The notes under the pieces are model-generated. The model worked only from the letters and a program-made list of their open reading frames with translations. It made no database searches and was not told the DNA's origin. From an uncultured Pelagibacteraceae bacterium (lineage in GTDB: Bacteria > Pseudomonadota > Alphaproteobacteria > Pelagibacterales > Pelagibacteraceae): a DNA stretch of 64,000 nucleotides. Of this stretch, positions 17,411-24,924 are shown piece by piece. The stretch covers positions 177,086 to 241,085 of the forward strand of contig CACJEN010000001.1 of NCBI GenBank assembly GCA_902592445.1. Direction: 5' to 3'. Position 1 is the stretch's first letter. Every line of letters starts with the position of its first letter. A program made the translations under genes and the position numbers.

Positions 17411-18279
17411 AAAAAATTTATATTTTAATTCCAATTTATAATGATTGGGAGTCCGTGTCTAAACTTTTAAACGAAATAAATTATTTCATCAAAGATGTTG
17501 ATGCAGAATTTTCAATAACAATTGTTAATGATGCATCAAGTGTTCAACAAAATATAAATCTAAACAAAATAGATAGTTTTAAAAAAATTAAAATTCTTAA
17601 TATGAAAGAGAATAAAGGACACGCCAGATGTATAGCAACTGGATTAAAATATATTAGTGAAAAACAAGATTATGACTATATAATTCCAATGGATGGTGAT
17701 GGTGAAGACAGACCTGAAGAAATAATAGAATTTATTAATCAGATTAAAAAATTTACAAATAAAGCTATAGTAGGGAAAAGAATAAAGAGATCAGAAGATC
17801 TAATATTTAAAACCTGTTACGAATTACATAAATTAATCACTTTTACCTTTACAGGAAAATCGATTAAGTTTGGAAATTACACATGTCTTCCAAAATCAAC
17901 TGTCGAAAAAATGATTAATGAAAAGGCAACTTGGAATAGTTTTTCTGGTTCTTTAACTAAAATAGAAAAAAATCTAATAGAAATACCATCAATAAGAGGC
18001 ATAAGATATTTTGGACCATCAAAAATGAGTTTTTTTAATTTACTTAAACATTCACTTTCAATTATTAGTGTATTCAGAAGAACAGTTTTAATTCGATCTG
18101 CTTTTTTTATTATTGTTTACATACTTATGATAAAGAGCAATGCCTCAATTTTAACCTCAATTCCACTTTTGTTATTGTTAATTATGATTTATTCAATCTC
18201 TAGCTTAGCCTTAAGAGAAAATATGGATGAATTTGATAAAGCTTTATCTAATATAAATAATATTGATACAGTTAAATAA
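17407..18279 (+). CDS. GT2 family glycosyltransferase, polyprenyl-phosphate sugar synthase-like
   Basis: 290 residues. N-terminal GT-A fold: ILIPIYNDWES start, TIVNDASS nucleotide-binding segment, and the DxD-containing MDGDGEDRPEEI (about residues 97-108). Two C-terminal hydrophobic segments (about residues 215-270) anchor it in the membrane, as in dolichyl- or undecaprenyl-phosphate mannose/glucose synthases. Coupled by a 4-bp overlap to the upstream ArnT/PMT-like gene. Together they look like a small surface-glycan modification unit, a class of gene that often varies between close strains. Confidence 0.85.
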   Translation: MKKIYILIPIYNDWESVSKLLNEINYFIKDVDAEFSITIVNDASSVQQNINLNKIDSFKKIKILNMKENKGHARCIATGLKYISEKQDYDYIIPMDGDGEDRPEEIIEFINQIKKFTNKAIVGKRIKRSEDLIFKTCYELHKLITFTFTGKSIKFGNYTCLPKSTVEKMINEKATWNSFSGSLTKIEKNLIEIPSIRGIRYFGPSKMSFFNLLKHSLSIISVFRRTVLIRSAFFIIVYILMIKSNASILTSIPLLLLLIMIYSISSLALRENMDEFDKALSNINNIDTVK

Positions 18280-18324
18280 AAAAATTATTTATCCCTAATT
18301 TTTATGTGATGCCGCTTTTAGTGT

Positions 18325-19602
18325 TTATATTCTTATCTTTGGTAAGCAATAAAAATCTGCGGTATCTATTTTAGAAGAATATTGTCTTCTCATATTCCAT
18401 TTTTTATGAACCCCAGCACTTGCAAGGCTTAGGGTTGCCCTACCATATCTATAATTCGTATTATCCATAGATCGCATCAGACTATTAATTTTTTCATCTT
18501 TTTCTGATGAAAATAAATTCTTCTTGCCATCTGCATTTGATAATCCTGTAAGCATCACACCGGCTTTTTGATAACGATAACCATTTTTAAATATGCTTTC
18601 TAAGATTGCAACAGCAGTTTTTACTGTTTCAATACTATTGTTTGTTGCAATTGGAAAATCAATCGTCTTTGAGTTTGAATAATATCCAAAGTTTCTCTGA
18701 AAAGGACTGGTTCTAACAAATACTGTAATTGCCTTTGCAACCAAAGATTCTGATCTAATTTTTTCTGAAGCATTTAAACAATAATTTGCGACAGCTTCTT
18801 TTAATTCTTGGAAAGTCTCAATTCTTTTTCCAAAGGACCTTGATACAACACAACTTTTTCTTTTAGTTTGAGTAGTTTCGATATCAATACAAGGAACACC
18901 TCTAAGTTCCATTGCAGTTCTTGAGCTTAAAACGTTCGAGCTTTTTTTTATCCATGTGTTTGATTTATTTTTAAGTTGTTTTGCATTGTAAATCCCATTT
19001 TTTTGGTAAAATTTTGTAAGTTGTCTACCAACACCCCAAATATCATTAATTTCAACCTTCTCTAAGATTGGATCTAGATTTTCAATTCCTATTAAACTTG
19101 TAACACCTGACTGTTTTTTCTTTGCAATATGATTTGCAACTTTGCTCAATGTTTTTGTTTTGGCAATTCCAATACTAGTTGGAATACCAGTCCATTTTAA
19201 AACTGTTTGCCTTATTTCTCTTCCTACACTTTCAACCTCCGTATCTGTATAATTTGATAAATCCATGAATGCCTCATCAATTGAATAAACCTCAATATCA
19301 GAATTAAATCTTTTGAGGGTTCTCATTACCCTTCTAGATAAATCTCCATATAATGAATAATTTGATGAAAATACTTCTACTTTATTTTTCAAAATAATAT
19401 CTCTTGCTTTAAAATAAGGTTCACCCATTTTAATCCCCAAAGCTTTTGCTTCGTTAGATCTTGAAATAATACAACCATCATTGTTAGATAAAACAACAAC
19501 AGGTTTTTTTCTAATTCTTGGATTAAATAATCTTTCACAAGATACATAGAAAGAATTACAATCAACTAATGCTATTTTTTTAGAATACTGAGTGGATGAC
19601 AT
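18325..19602 (-). CDS. umuC: UmuC, catalytic subunit of translesion DNA polymerase V
   Basis: Y-family DNA polymerase, 425 residues, near the 422 of E. coli UmuC. Active-site carboxylates lie in IALVDCNSFYVSCERLF (near the N terminus) and YSIDEAFMDLS (around residue 100). The little-finger domain and the C-terminal UmuC-specific region are present. Pairs with UmuD' to copy damaged DNA. It overlaps umuD by 23 bp and should be read from the umuD promoter, which carries a LexA box. No beta-clamp motif could be assigned with confidence. Confidence 0.95.
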   Translation of the reverse strand: MSSTQYSKKIALVDCNSFYVSCERLFNPRIRKKPVVVLSNNDGCIISRSNEAKALGIKMGEPYFKARDIILKNKVEVFSSNYSLYGDLSRRVMRTLKRFNSDIEVYSIDEAFMDLSNYTDTEVESVGREIRQTVLKWTGIPTSIGIAKTKTLSKVANHIAKKKQSGVTSLIGIENLDPILEKVEINDIWGVGRQLTKFYQKNGIYNAKQLKNKSNTWIKKSSNVLSSRTAMELRGVPCIDIETTQTKRKSCVVSRSFGKRIETFQELKEAVANYCLNASEKIRSESLVAKAITVFVRTSPFQRNFGYYSNSKTIDFPIATNNSIETVKTAVAILESIFKNGYRYQKAGVMLTGLSNADGKKNLFSSEKDEKINSLMRSMDNTNYRYGRATLSLASAGVHKKWNMRRQYSSKIDTADFYCLPKIRI

Positions 19603-19975
19603 AAGTTACTACTCCCCATATAAAAACATCTTGTTCTTCATTAATTAAAATTCTGTCTGTAAATTCTTTAGATCCAGATGTTAGAAATTTTTTATCTCTC
19701 TCTTGAACTAAAGTTTTAACAACAAGTTCGTCATGAACATTTGCAATAACAGTTGAAAAGTTTTTTGGTGTTAAGCTTTTATCAACAACTAATAAATCTC
19801 CATCGTTTATCCCAACGTCCACCATAGATTTTCCCTGAACTCTAATGATGAAAGTTGCTGGAACATTTTTGATTAAATGCACATTTAAATCGATATCTTC
19901 CTCAATATAGTCTGTTGCAGGCGACGGAAAACCCGCGCCAGCCTTATGTAAATAGTAGGGTACAGTTAGCTTCAT
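19580..19975 (-). CDS. umuD: UmuD, self-cleaving SOS mutagenesis subunit
   Basis: 131-residue S24-family protein. RecA-stimulated self-cleavage removes the short N-terminal arm to give UmuD', which binds UmuC. Cleavage site Ala14-Gly15 within KAGAGFPSPATDYIEEDIDL matches the UmuD/LexA consensus; Ser50 in QGKSMVD and Lys87 in ELVVKTL form the Ser-Lys dyad. No DNA-binding domain, so it is not LexA itself. A LexA box lies five bases upstream of the start codon. Confidence 0.95.
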   Translation of the reverse strand: MKLTVPYYLHKAGAGFPSPATDYIEEDIDLNVHLIKNVPATFIIRVQGKSMVDVGINDGDLLVVDKSLTPKNFSTVIANVHDELVVKTLVQERDKKFLTSGSKEFTDRILINEEQDVFIWGVVTYVIHSVF

Positions 19976-19979
19976 AAAT

Positions 19980-19994
19980 GTTCTTATTTTGTTC
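19980..19994 (-). promoter_or_regulatory. LexA (SOS) box of umuDC
   Basis: A perfect GTTC-N7-GTTC, the LexA consensus known in Alphaproteobacteria, on the plus strand; in the umuD sense it reads GAACAAAATAAGAAC. It ends four bases before the umuD start codon, where LexA would block transcription or the leader. The recA box shares the first nine bases (GAACAAAAT). Confidence 0.88.
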
Positions 19995-20049
19995 TAATTA
20001 ATACATAAGTTTCAGAATAGTGTCAAATAGGTTGTATTTTGAGTCTAGA

Positions 20050-20071
20050 AGTGAATCAAAAGTGAATCAAA
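20050..20071. repeat. Tandem 11-bp direct repeat between umuD and the GFA operon
   Basis: Two head-to-tail copies of AGTGAATCAAA (20050-20060, 20061-20071) in the 167-bp divergent region. It could be a pair of regulator half-sites one helical turn apart, or a chance slippage product. Function unknown. Confidence 0.5.
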
Positions 20072-20142
20072 ACGAGAACATTCAAACTAGATTTTGTATG
20101 GTTGTGGAAAACTTTAACAACAAGTAGTTTATTAAAAACAAA

Positions 20143-20616
20143 ATGGAAAGTTTTAAAACATTAAAAGGCAGTTGTGGTTGTGGGAAAGTAACATATCAAA
20201 TCAAAGACAAACCTCTCATAACACAAGCTTGTCACTGTAAAGATTGTAAAAAATCAACAGGATCATCATTTGTAATTCACACAATGGTATTTGAAGATGA
20301 CTTTAGTGTTGATGGCAATGTTTCATCTACGGAACTGCCTACAGGAAGTGGCAAAGGAATGAGAGCTTACTTTTGTGTAATTTGTGGTGTTTACGTCTAC
20401 TGTCAATATAATATTTCATCAGGCAAAGGTGGAAGGATTGCTGTTAGAACGGCTACTTTAGAAAATACCATTACTCCTGATGCACACATTTTTGTTAAGG
20501 ACAAGGACCCTTGGATTGATATAGTTAATAAAAATATTTGTCATGATGAAATGTATGATAGAGATAAAACCTGGTCTGAGGAAAGTTTAAAAAGATTAAA
20601 AGAAAAAATGAATTAA
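20143..20616 (+). CDS. GFA-domain protein (CENP-V/GFA family), copy 1
   Basis: 157 residues with the zinc-binding pattern of the glutathione-dependent formaldehyde-activating (GFA) fold: CGCG (near residue 11-14), ACHCKDCKKSTGSSF (about 29-43) and YFCVICGVYVYC (about 86-97). GFA was named for catalysing glutathione plus formaldehyde adduct formation, but that activity is disputed and most members have no known substrate. First gene of a five-gene unit (5-bp gap to copy 2). It is longer and more divergent than copies 2 and 3, closer to typical GFA proteins. Confidence 0.87.
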   Translation: MESFKTLKGSCGCGKVTYQIKDKPLITQACHCKDCKKSTGSSFVIHTMVFEDDFSVDGNVSSTELPTGSGKGMRAYFCVICGVYVYCQYNISSGKGGRIAVRTATLENTITPDAHIFVKDKDPWIDIVNKNICHDEMYDRDKTWSEESLKRLKEKMN

Positions 20617-20621
20617 TAAAA

Positions 20622-20999
20622 ATGTTGTCTTTAAAAAAATTAACATGTCATTGTGGAGCAGTAGAAATACAGGTCAATCTTAGCGATGACATTGATAAAC
20701 TTAAAAGATGTAATTGTTCAATGTGTAAAAGAAAAGGAATTATGGTCGCGACAATCGAAAAAAAAGATTTAAAGGTTATTAAGGGAGAAAATAAAATTAA
20801 AGTTTATCAATTCAATACTAAAGTTGCTAAGCACCATTTTTGCTCAGAGTGTGGAATTCAAACACACAATCAAAGAAGAAGTGACCCTAATACTTATGGT
20901 ATAAATATGGGATGCATAGATTCTATAGAGGCGAATGATTTATTTAAATTTAAAACATTTATTAATGATGGTCAAAATCATATAAAAGATAGGAAATAA
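20622..20999 (+). CDS. GFA-domain protein, copy 2
   Basis: 125-residue GFA-fold protein with three zinc-site segments: TCHCGAVEI (residues ~8-16), RCNCSMCKRKG (~30-40) and HHFCSECGIQTHNQRRSDP (~66-84). The SECGIxTHxxxRSxP block is shared with copy 3 next door, so these two are recent paralogs compared with copy 1. Separated from copy 3 by one base, so co-translation is likely. Substrate unknown; a thiol-aldehyde lyase or zinc-protein role is inference from the family. Confidence 0.87.
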   Translation: MLSLKKLTCHCGAVEIQVNLSDDIDKLKRCNCSMCKRKGIMVATIEKKDLKVIKGENKIKVYQFNTKVAKHHFCSECGIQTHNQRRSDPNTYGINMGCIDSIEANDLFKFKTFINDGQNHIKDRK

Positions 21000-21000
21000 A

Positions 21001-21369
21001 ATGAAAAAATTAATATGTCATTGTGGTGAGGTTGAGCTTGAAATTAAAGAGTCCGAAGGAGCACTAAATAAATTTTTAAGATGCAATTGTACACTTTGTA
21101 AAAAGAAGGGTTACATAATGACCTTTGCTCCTATTACAGATGTAAAAATTATGAAGGGTGAAGATAAACTTAAACTTTACCAATACCACACTAAAGTAGC
21201 AGAACATTATTTTTGCTCAGAATGCGGAATTTACACACATCATAAAATGAGAAGTAGACCTGATACGTTTGGATTAAATGTTGGATGTATCGATGATATC
21301 GACCAGTTTAAATTAGAAAATGTCGGTTTAAATGATGGTCAAAATCATCCAATGGATCAAAAAAAATAA
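21001..21369 (+). CDS. GFA-domain protein, copy 3
   Basis: 122 residues, GFA fold: ICHCGEVEL, RCNCTLCKKKGY and HYFCSECGIYTHHKMRSRP, then GLNVGCID and a C-terminal NDGQNHP motif also present in copy 2 (NDGQNHI). The high similarity in order and motifs marks copies 2 and 3 as a tandem duplication followed by divergence. Five bases before the kinase-like gene. Retention of three copies in a genome that discards redundancy suggests separate roles. Confidence 0.87.
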   Translation: MKKLICHCGEVELEIKESEGALNKFLRCNCTLCKKKGYIMTFAPITDVKIMKGEDKLKLYQYHTKVAEHYFCSECGIYTHHKMRSRPDTFGLNVGCIDDIDQFKLENVGLNDGQNHPMDQKK

Positions 21370-21374
21370 TTTCA

Positions 21375-22304
21375 ATGGTCACTGTAAGTGAATGTTTTGA
21401 TAATGTAAAAACTGATTGTTTTAAATTTATAAAATCTCAAGAAACATCGAAAGAGAAATTTAAAGGAAAAGAAAAGATGTTAAAATCTTTTTTAATTCCT
21501 GCTTGTTTTTGGATCTCATCAAAAACCAAAAACAAACATCCTTTTTTTTTAGGGCTGGTAGGTGGACAAGGAACTGGCAAAACAACAATAAGTTCAATAC
21601 TAGAAATAATATTAAAAAAATACTTTAAATTGATTGTCTTCAAGATCTCAATCGATGATTTTTATAAAACAAGAAAAGAAAGATTAAATCTTTCAAAAAA
21701 AATTCATCCTTTATTAATGACAAGAGGTGTGCCAGGTACTCATGATATAAATGCTATGTTAGATTTTTTTAAAAGATCAAAAAGTAGAAAATTTAAGCCT
21801 TTCAAGTTACCAAAATTCAATAAAGCCATTGATGACAGATGTAAAAAAAATCAATGGTACACTTTAAATAAAAGACCAGATGTAATTATATTTGAGGGTT
21901 GGTGTGTTGGGGCGAAAGCAGAGAAAAACAGCACCCTAAAAAAAAGCATAAATTCTCTTGAAAAATCAAAAGATACTAAGTTGATATGGAGAAAATATGT
22001 AAATAATGAATTGAAATCAAAATATAAAAAATTATATGACCAATTGGATTGTTTAATATATTTAAAAGCTCAAAGTTTTTCCTTGCTTCAAAAATGGAGA
22101 CTGATCCAAGAAAAAAAATTGTGGTTAAAGAATAAGAATAAGAAAACTAAAAATAAAATTATGACAAAAAAAGATGTACTAAGTTTTATGCAAACCTATC
22201 AAAGAGTAACTCAAAATATGTTTAAATTTGCACCAAAATATGCATCAATTATTTTTGATTTAAATAGTAATCATCAAATAAAATCTGCAACATACAAAAA
22301 ATAA
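21375..22304 (+). CDS. D-glycerate 3-kinase-like P-loop kinase
   Basis: 309 residues. The Walker A motif GGQGTGKTT (about residues 63-71), SIDDFYKTRKER (~91-102), HPLLMTRGVPGTHD (~109-122) and FEGWCVGAKA (~176-185) match the plant/yeast GLYK (YGR205w) family related to phosphoribulokinase and uridine kinase. GLYK phosphorylates D-glycerate at carbon 3, the last photorespiratory step; in a bacterium it would feed glycerate to 3-phosphoglycerate. This would suit a cell depending on glycine/serine and glycolate-derived carbon, though other small hydroxy-acids are possible. Sits between the GFA genes and tolC with 0-5 bp gaps. Confidence 0.83.
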   Translation: MVTVSECFDNVKTDCFKFIKSQETSKEKFKGKEKMLKSFLIPACFWISSKTKNKHPFFLGLVGGQGTGKTTISSILEIILKKYFKLIVFKISIDDFYKTRKERLNLSKKIHPLLMTRGVPGTHDINAMLDFFKRSKSRKFKPFKLPKFNKAIDDRCKKNQWYTLNKRPDVIIFEGWCVGAKAEKNSTLKKSINSLEKSKDTKLIWRKYVNNELKSKYKKLYDQLDCLIYLKAQSFSLLQKWRLIQEKKLWLKNKNKKTKNKIMTKKDVLSFMQTYQRVTQNMFKFAPKYASIIFDLNSNHQIKSATYKK

Positions 22305-23597
22305 ATGAAAAAAATTATTCTATCATTTTTAATATCTTCTTTGTTTTTAAATAATGGAAATGCTGTAGGTTTATATCAAGCATTAAATGATACTTATAAA
22401 AATAATACGCAATTAAATGCCGAAAGAGAAAATATAAACGCTGCTGAAGAGGATATCAATATATCTAAAGCAGATTATATGCCCTCAATTTCCTTAAGTG
22501 GATCAAAAAGTTTTGAAAATACTAATGAGTTAACAACACAGAGTGGAGCAGATACAAGTATCAACGATTTAAATCCGTTAAGTTCTTCGATCAAATTAGA
22601 ACAATCCTTATTTGACCAAGGAAGAAATTTTACTCATCAAAAAAATAAAGTTGGACTTGAACTTGCAAAAGCAAAATTAATTAAAAAAGAACAAGATATT
22701 TTGTATAGTGCTATAGATGCATTCACTGGACTTATCCTTGCAAGAGAAAAATTAGATATAAATAGAAGGAATCTAAATTTACTTATTAGACAAGTAGAAA
22801 CTGACAAAGTAAGACTGGATAGAGGACAAATCACAATTACGGATTTATCACAATCAGAATCTTCATTAGCAGGAGCCCAAGCACAATTCACACAATCAAA
22901 AAGTGATCTTTTAATCAGCAAACTAAACTATGAAAATATTATTGGAAATATTGATGACCCAAGTAAGCTAAAAAAATCTTCAAATTCAATTGTTAAAATT
23001 CCTGAAAATTTATCACAAGCAGTTTCACTTTCGAAAGAAAATAACCCAGATATAAAAATTGCAGAGTTAGAATTAATTCAATCAGAAAAGGATATTGAGA
23101 TTTCAAAATCAGATTTGAGCCCAACAGCAAGTTTGTCTTTAGAAAGATCTTATAACTACGACCTAAGCACTACTTTTGATGAAAGAGAAAAAGATGTTCT
23201 AAAAGCAACAGTTAATTGGCCGTTTTATTCAGGTGGAAAAAAACGTTCTAAAGTAAAAAAAGACACAAATTTAAATTATAGAAAAAGATTGTTATTAGAA
23301 GACACAATTAAAACTAATGAAACAAATGTTGCAAGCGCGTGGTCAAGTTTAGAGGCTTCAAAGGGATTTTTAAATTCTGTTCGAGCACAAGTAAGAGCAG
23401 CCAATATTGCATTTGAGGGTATCTCTGCTGAGTATGAAAGAGGCTCTAGAACGACATTAGATGTAATTCAGTCTAATTCACTACTTCTATCTGCTCAAAT
23501 ATCTTTAGCTAATTCAGAGAGAAACTATCTTCTATCTCAATATAGCCTTCTTAAAGCTGCAGGGCTTTTAAATAAAGAGTATTTAAACCTTAAATAA
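22305..23597 (+). CDS. tolC: TolC-family outer-membrane efflux channel
   Basis: 430 residues with a signal peptide (about residues 1-20, ending NGNA) and two repeated halves rich in coiled-coil helix, as in TolC. Landmarks: FDQGRNFTHQKNKVGLELAKAKL (first repeat), VDRGQIT-like VRLDRGQITITDLSQSES, and in the second half VNWPFYSGGKKRSKV and YERGSRTTLDVIQSNS. Trimeric TolC forms the exit duct for RND/ABC efflux and type I secretion. No gap to the kinase-like gene, so it is probably the last gene of the GFA operon; there is no inner-membrane partner here. Confidence 0.9.
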   Translation: MKKIILSFLISSLFLNNGNAVGLYQALNDTYKNNTQLNAERENINAAEEDINISKADYMPSISLSGSKSFENTNELTTQSGADTSINDLNPLSSSIKLEQSLFDQGRNFTHQKNKVGLELAKAKLIKKEQDILYSAIDAFTGLILAREKLDINRRNLNLLIRQVETDKVRLDRGQITITDLSQSESSLAGAQAQFTQSKSDLLISKLNYENIIGNIDDPSKLKKSSNSIVKIPENLSQAVSLSKENNPDIKIAELELIQSEKDIEISKSDLSPTASLSLERSYNYDLSTTFDEREKDVLKATVNWPFYSGGKKRSKVKKDTNLNYRKRLLLEDTIKTNETNVASAWSSLEASKGFLNSVRAQVRAANIAFEGISAEYERGSRTTLDVIQSNSLLLSAQISLANSERNYLLSQYSLLKAAGLLNKEYLNLK

Positions 23598-23642
23598 TCA
23601 CTCTCTTTTTAAAGAATTATAATTTATATATTGCTAATGAGA

Positions 23643-23657
23643 ACAAAATGTGTACAT
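23643..23657 (+). promoter_or_regulatory. LexA (SOS) box of recA
   Basis: GAACAAAATGTGTAC, 48 bp before the recA ATG. On the other strand it reads GTAC-N7-GTTC, one base off the alphaproteobacterial GTTC-N7-GTTC. It shares GAACAAAAT plus the G and AC at positions 12, 14 and 15 with the umuD box, so both belong to one regulon. Confidence 0.85.
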
Positions 23658-23704
23658 TTATTTTATGATTCGACTGTTAAAAAATACAAAAAAAGAGGCA
23701 AAAA

Positions 23705-24826
23705 ATGACGAAAAATAACCTAAAAGTGGTGAAATCCACGAAAGATAAAGAATTGGAAAATAAAGAAAAAAATAAAGCATTAGACGCAGCAATTAGCCAA
23801 ATTACAGATAACTTCGGAAAAGGTTCTGTTATGAGACTTGGCGAACAAAAAGCCATGGATGTTGAGTCTATTTCAACAGGATCTTTAAGCTTAGATCTTG
23901 CACTTGGAATTGGTGGACTTCCAAAAGGAAGAATTATTGAAATTTATGGACCAGAGTCTTCTGGAAAAACAACATTAGCATTACAAGTTGTTGCTGAAGC
24001 ACAAAAAGCTGGTGGTATTTGTGGATTTGTAGATGCAGAGCATGCGTTAGATCCAGTTTATGCAAAGAAATTAGGTGTTAACACTGAAGAATTATTAATT
24101 TCCCAACCTGATACTGGTGAACAAGCTTTAGAAATTACTGACACATTAATTAAATCTGGCTCAATGTCAGTTCTTGTTGTCGACTCTGTTGCAGCATTAA
24201 CTCCAAGAGCTGAAATTGAAGGAGATATGGGTGATCATCACGTTGGTCTTCAAGCAAGATTAATGTCACAAGCATTGAGAAAATTAACAGGCTCAATTTC
24301 CAGAACTAATACAATGGTTATATTTATTAACCAAATTAGAATGAAAATTGGTGTTATGTTTGGAAGTCCAGAGACAACATCAGGCGGAAACTCATTGAAG
24401 TTTTATTCATCAGTTAGAATGGATATTAGAAGGATTGGAGCAATTAAAGATAAAGAACAAATTATCGGTAACAACACAAGAGTTAAAGTTGTTAAAAATA
24501 AAGTTGCACCACCATTTAAAGTTGTTGAGTTTGATTTGATGTATGGAAAAGGAATTAGTAAAGTAGGGGAACTAATCGATCTAGGTGCCAAGGCAGATAT
24601 CGTTGAGAAGTCTGGTGCCTGGTACGCTTACAAAGGCGAAAAGATTGGTCAAGGCAGAGAAAATGCTAAAGTTTACCTTGAACAAAATCCAACTGCTGCT
24701 GCTGAAATTGAAATGGCAATTAGAGAAAAAGCTGGTGTTATTTCAAAGAAAATTGAAGGTAATCCTTTGAACGACGATAAAGTAGAGGCAGAAACAAAAG
24801 AAGAAGTTCCTACTAAAAAAAATTAG
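23705..24826 (+). CDS. recA: Recombinase A
   Basis: DNA-strand-exchange ATPase and co-protease that triggers LexA and UmuD cleavage. 373 residues. Walker [10 protein letters not shown] (about residues 84-92), Walker B region [11 protein letters not shown], the L1 loop region ([21 protein letters not shown]; shown in part) and L2 region [22 protein letters not shown] are standard. An acidic/Lys-rich tail closes the protein as usual. Preceded by an AGAGG-type ribosome binding site and a LexA box, followed by a strong terminator, so it is a single-gene transcript. Codons are regular for a highly expressed gene. Confidence 0.99.
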   Translation: MTKNNLKVVKSTKDKELENKEKNKALDAAISQITDNFGKGSVMRLGEQKAMDVESISTGSLSLDLALGIGGLPKGRIIEIYGPESSGKTTLALQVVAEAQKAGGICGFVDAEHALDPVYAKKLGVNTEELLISQPDTGEQALEITDTLIKSGSMSVLVVDSVAALTPRAEIEGDMGDHHVGLQARLMSQALRKLTGSISRTNTMVIFINQIRMKIGVMFGSPETTSGGNSLKFYSSVRMDIRRIGAIKDKEQIIGNNTRVKVVKNKVAPPFKVVEFDLMYGKGISKVGELIDLGAKADIVEKSGAWYAYKGEKIGQGRENAKVYLEQNPTAAAEIEMAIREKAGVISKKIEGNPLNDDKVEAETKEEVPTKKN

Positions 24827-24846
24827 CAGAATAACTTTTAGTTATT

Positions 24847-24875
24847 AAAAAGGCGCTTGAAAGAGCGCCTTTTTT
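24847..24875 (+). terminator. Rho-independent terminator after recA
   Basis: An 11-bp stem AAAAAGGCGCT / AGCGCCTTTTT around TGAAAG, ending in a T-run. The GC core is striking in this AT-rich setting. It isolates recA from alaS, which starts 50 bp later. Confidence 0.93.
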
Positions 24876-24924
24876 CCCTTCCAAGGTGTAGACAACATTC
24901 AAAAATGCTGTATTTTAAAAAAAT

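Noticed and set aside
20101..20121. Possible hairpin GTTGT / ACAAC upstream of GFA copy 1
   Set aside because: Only five pairs with an 11-base loop; expected by chance in this sequence.
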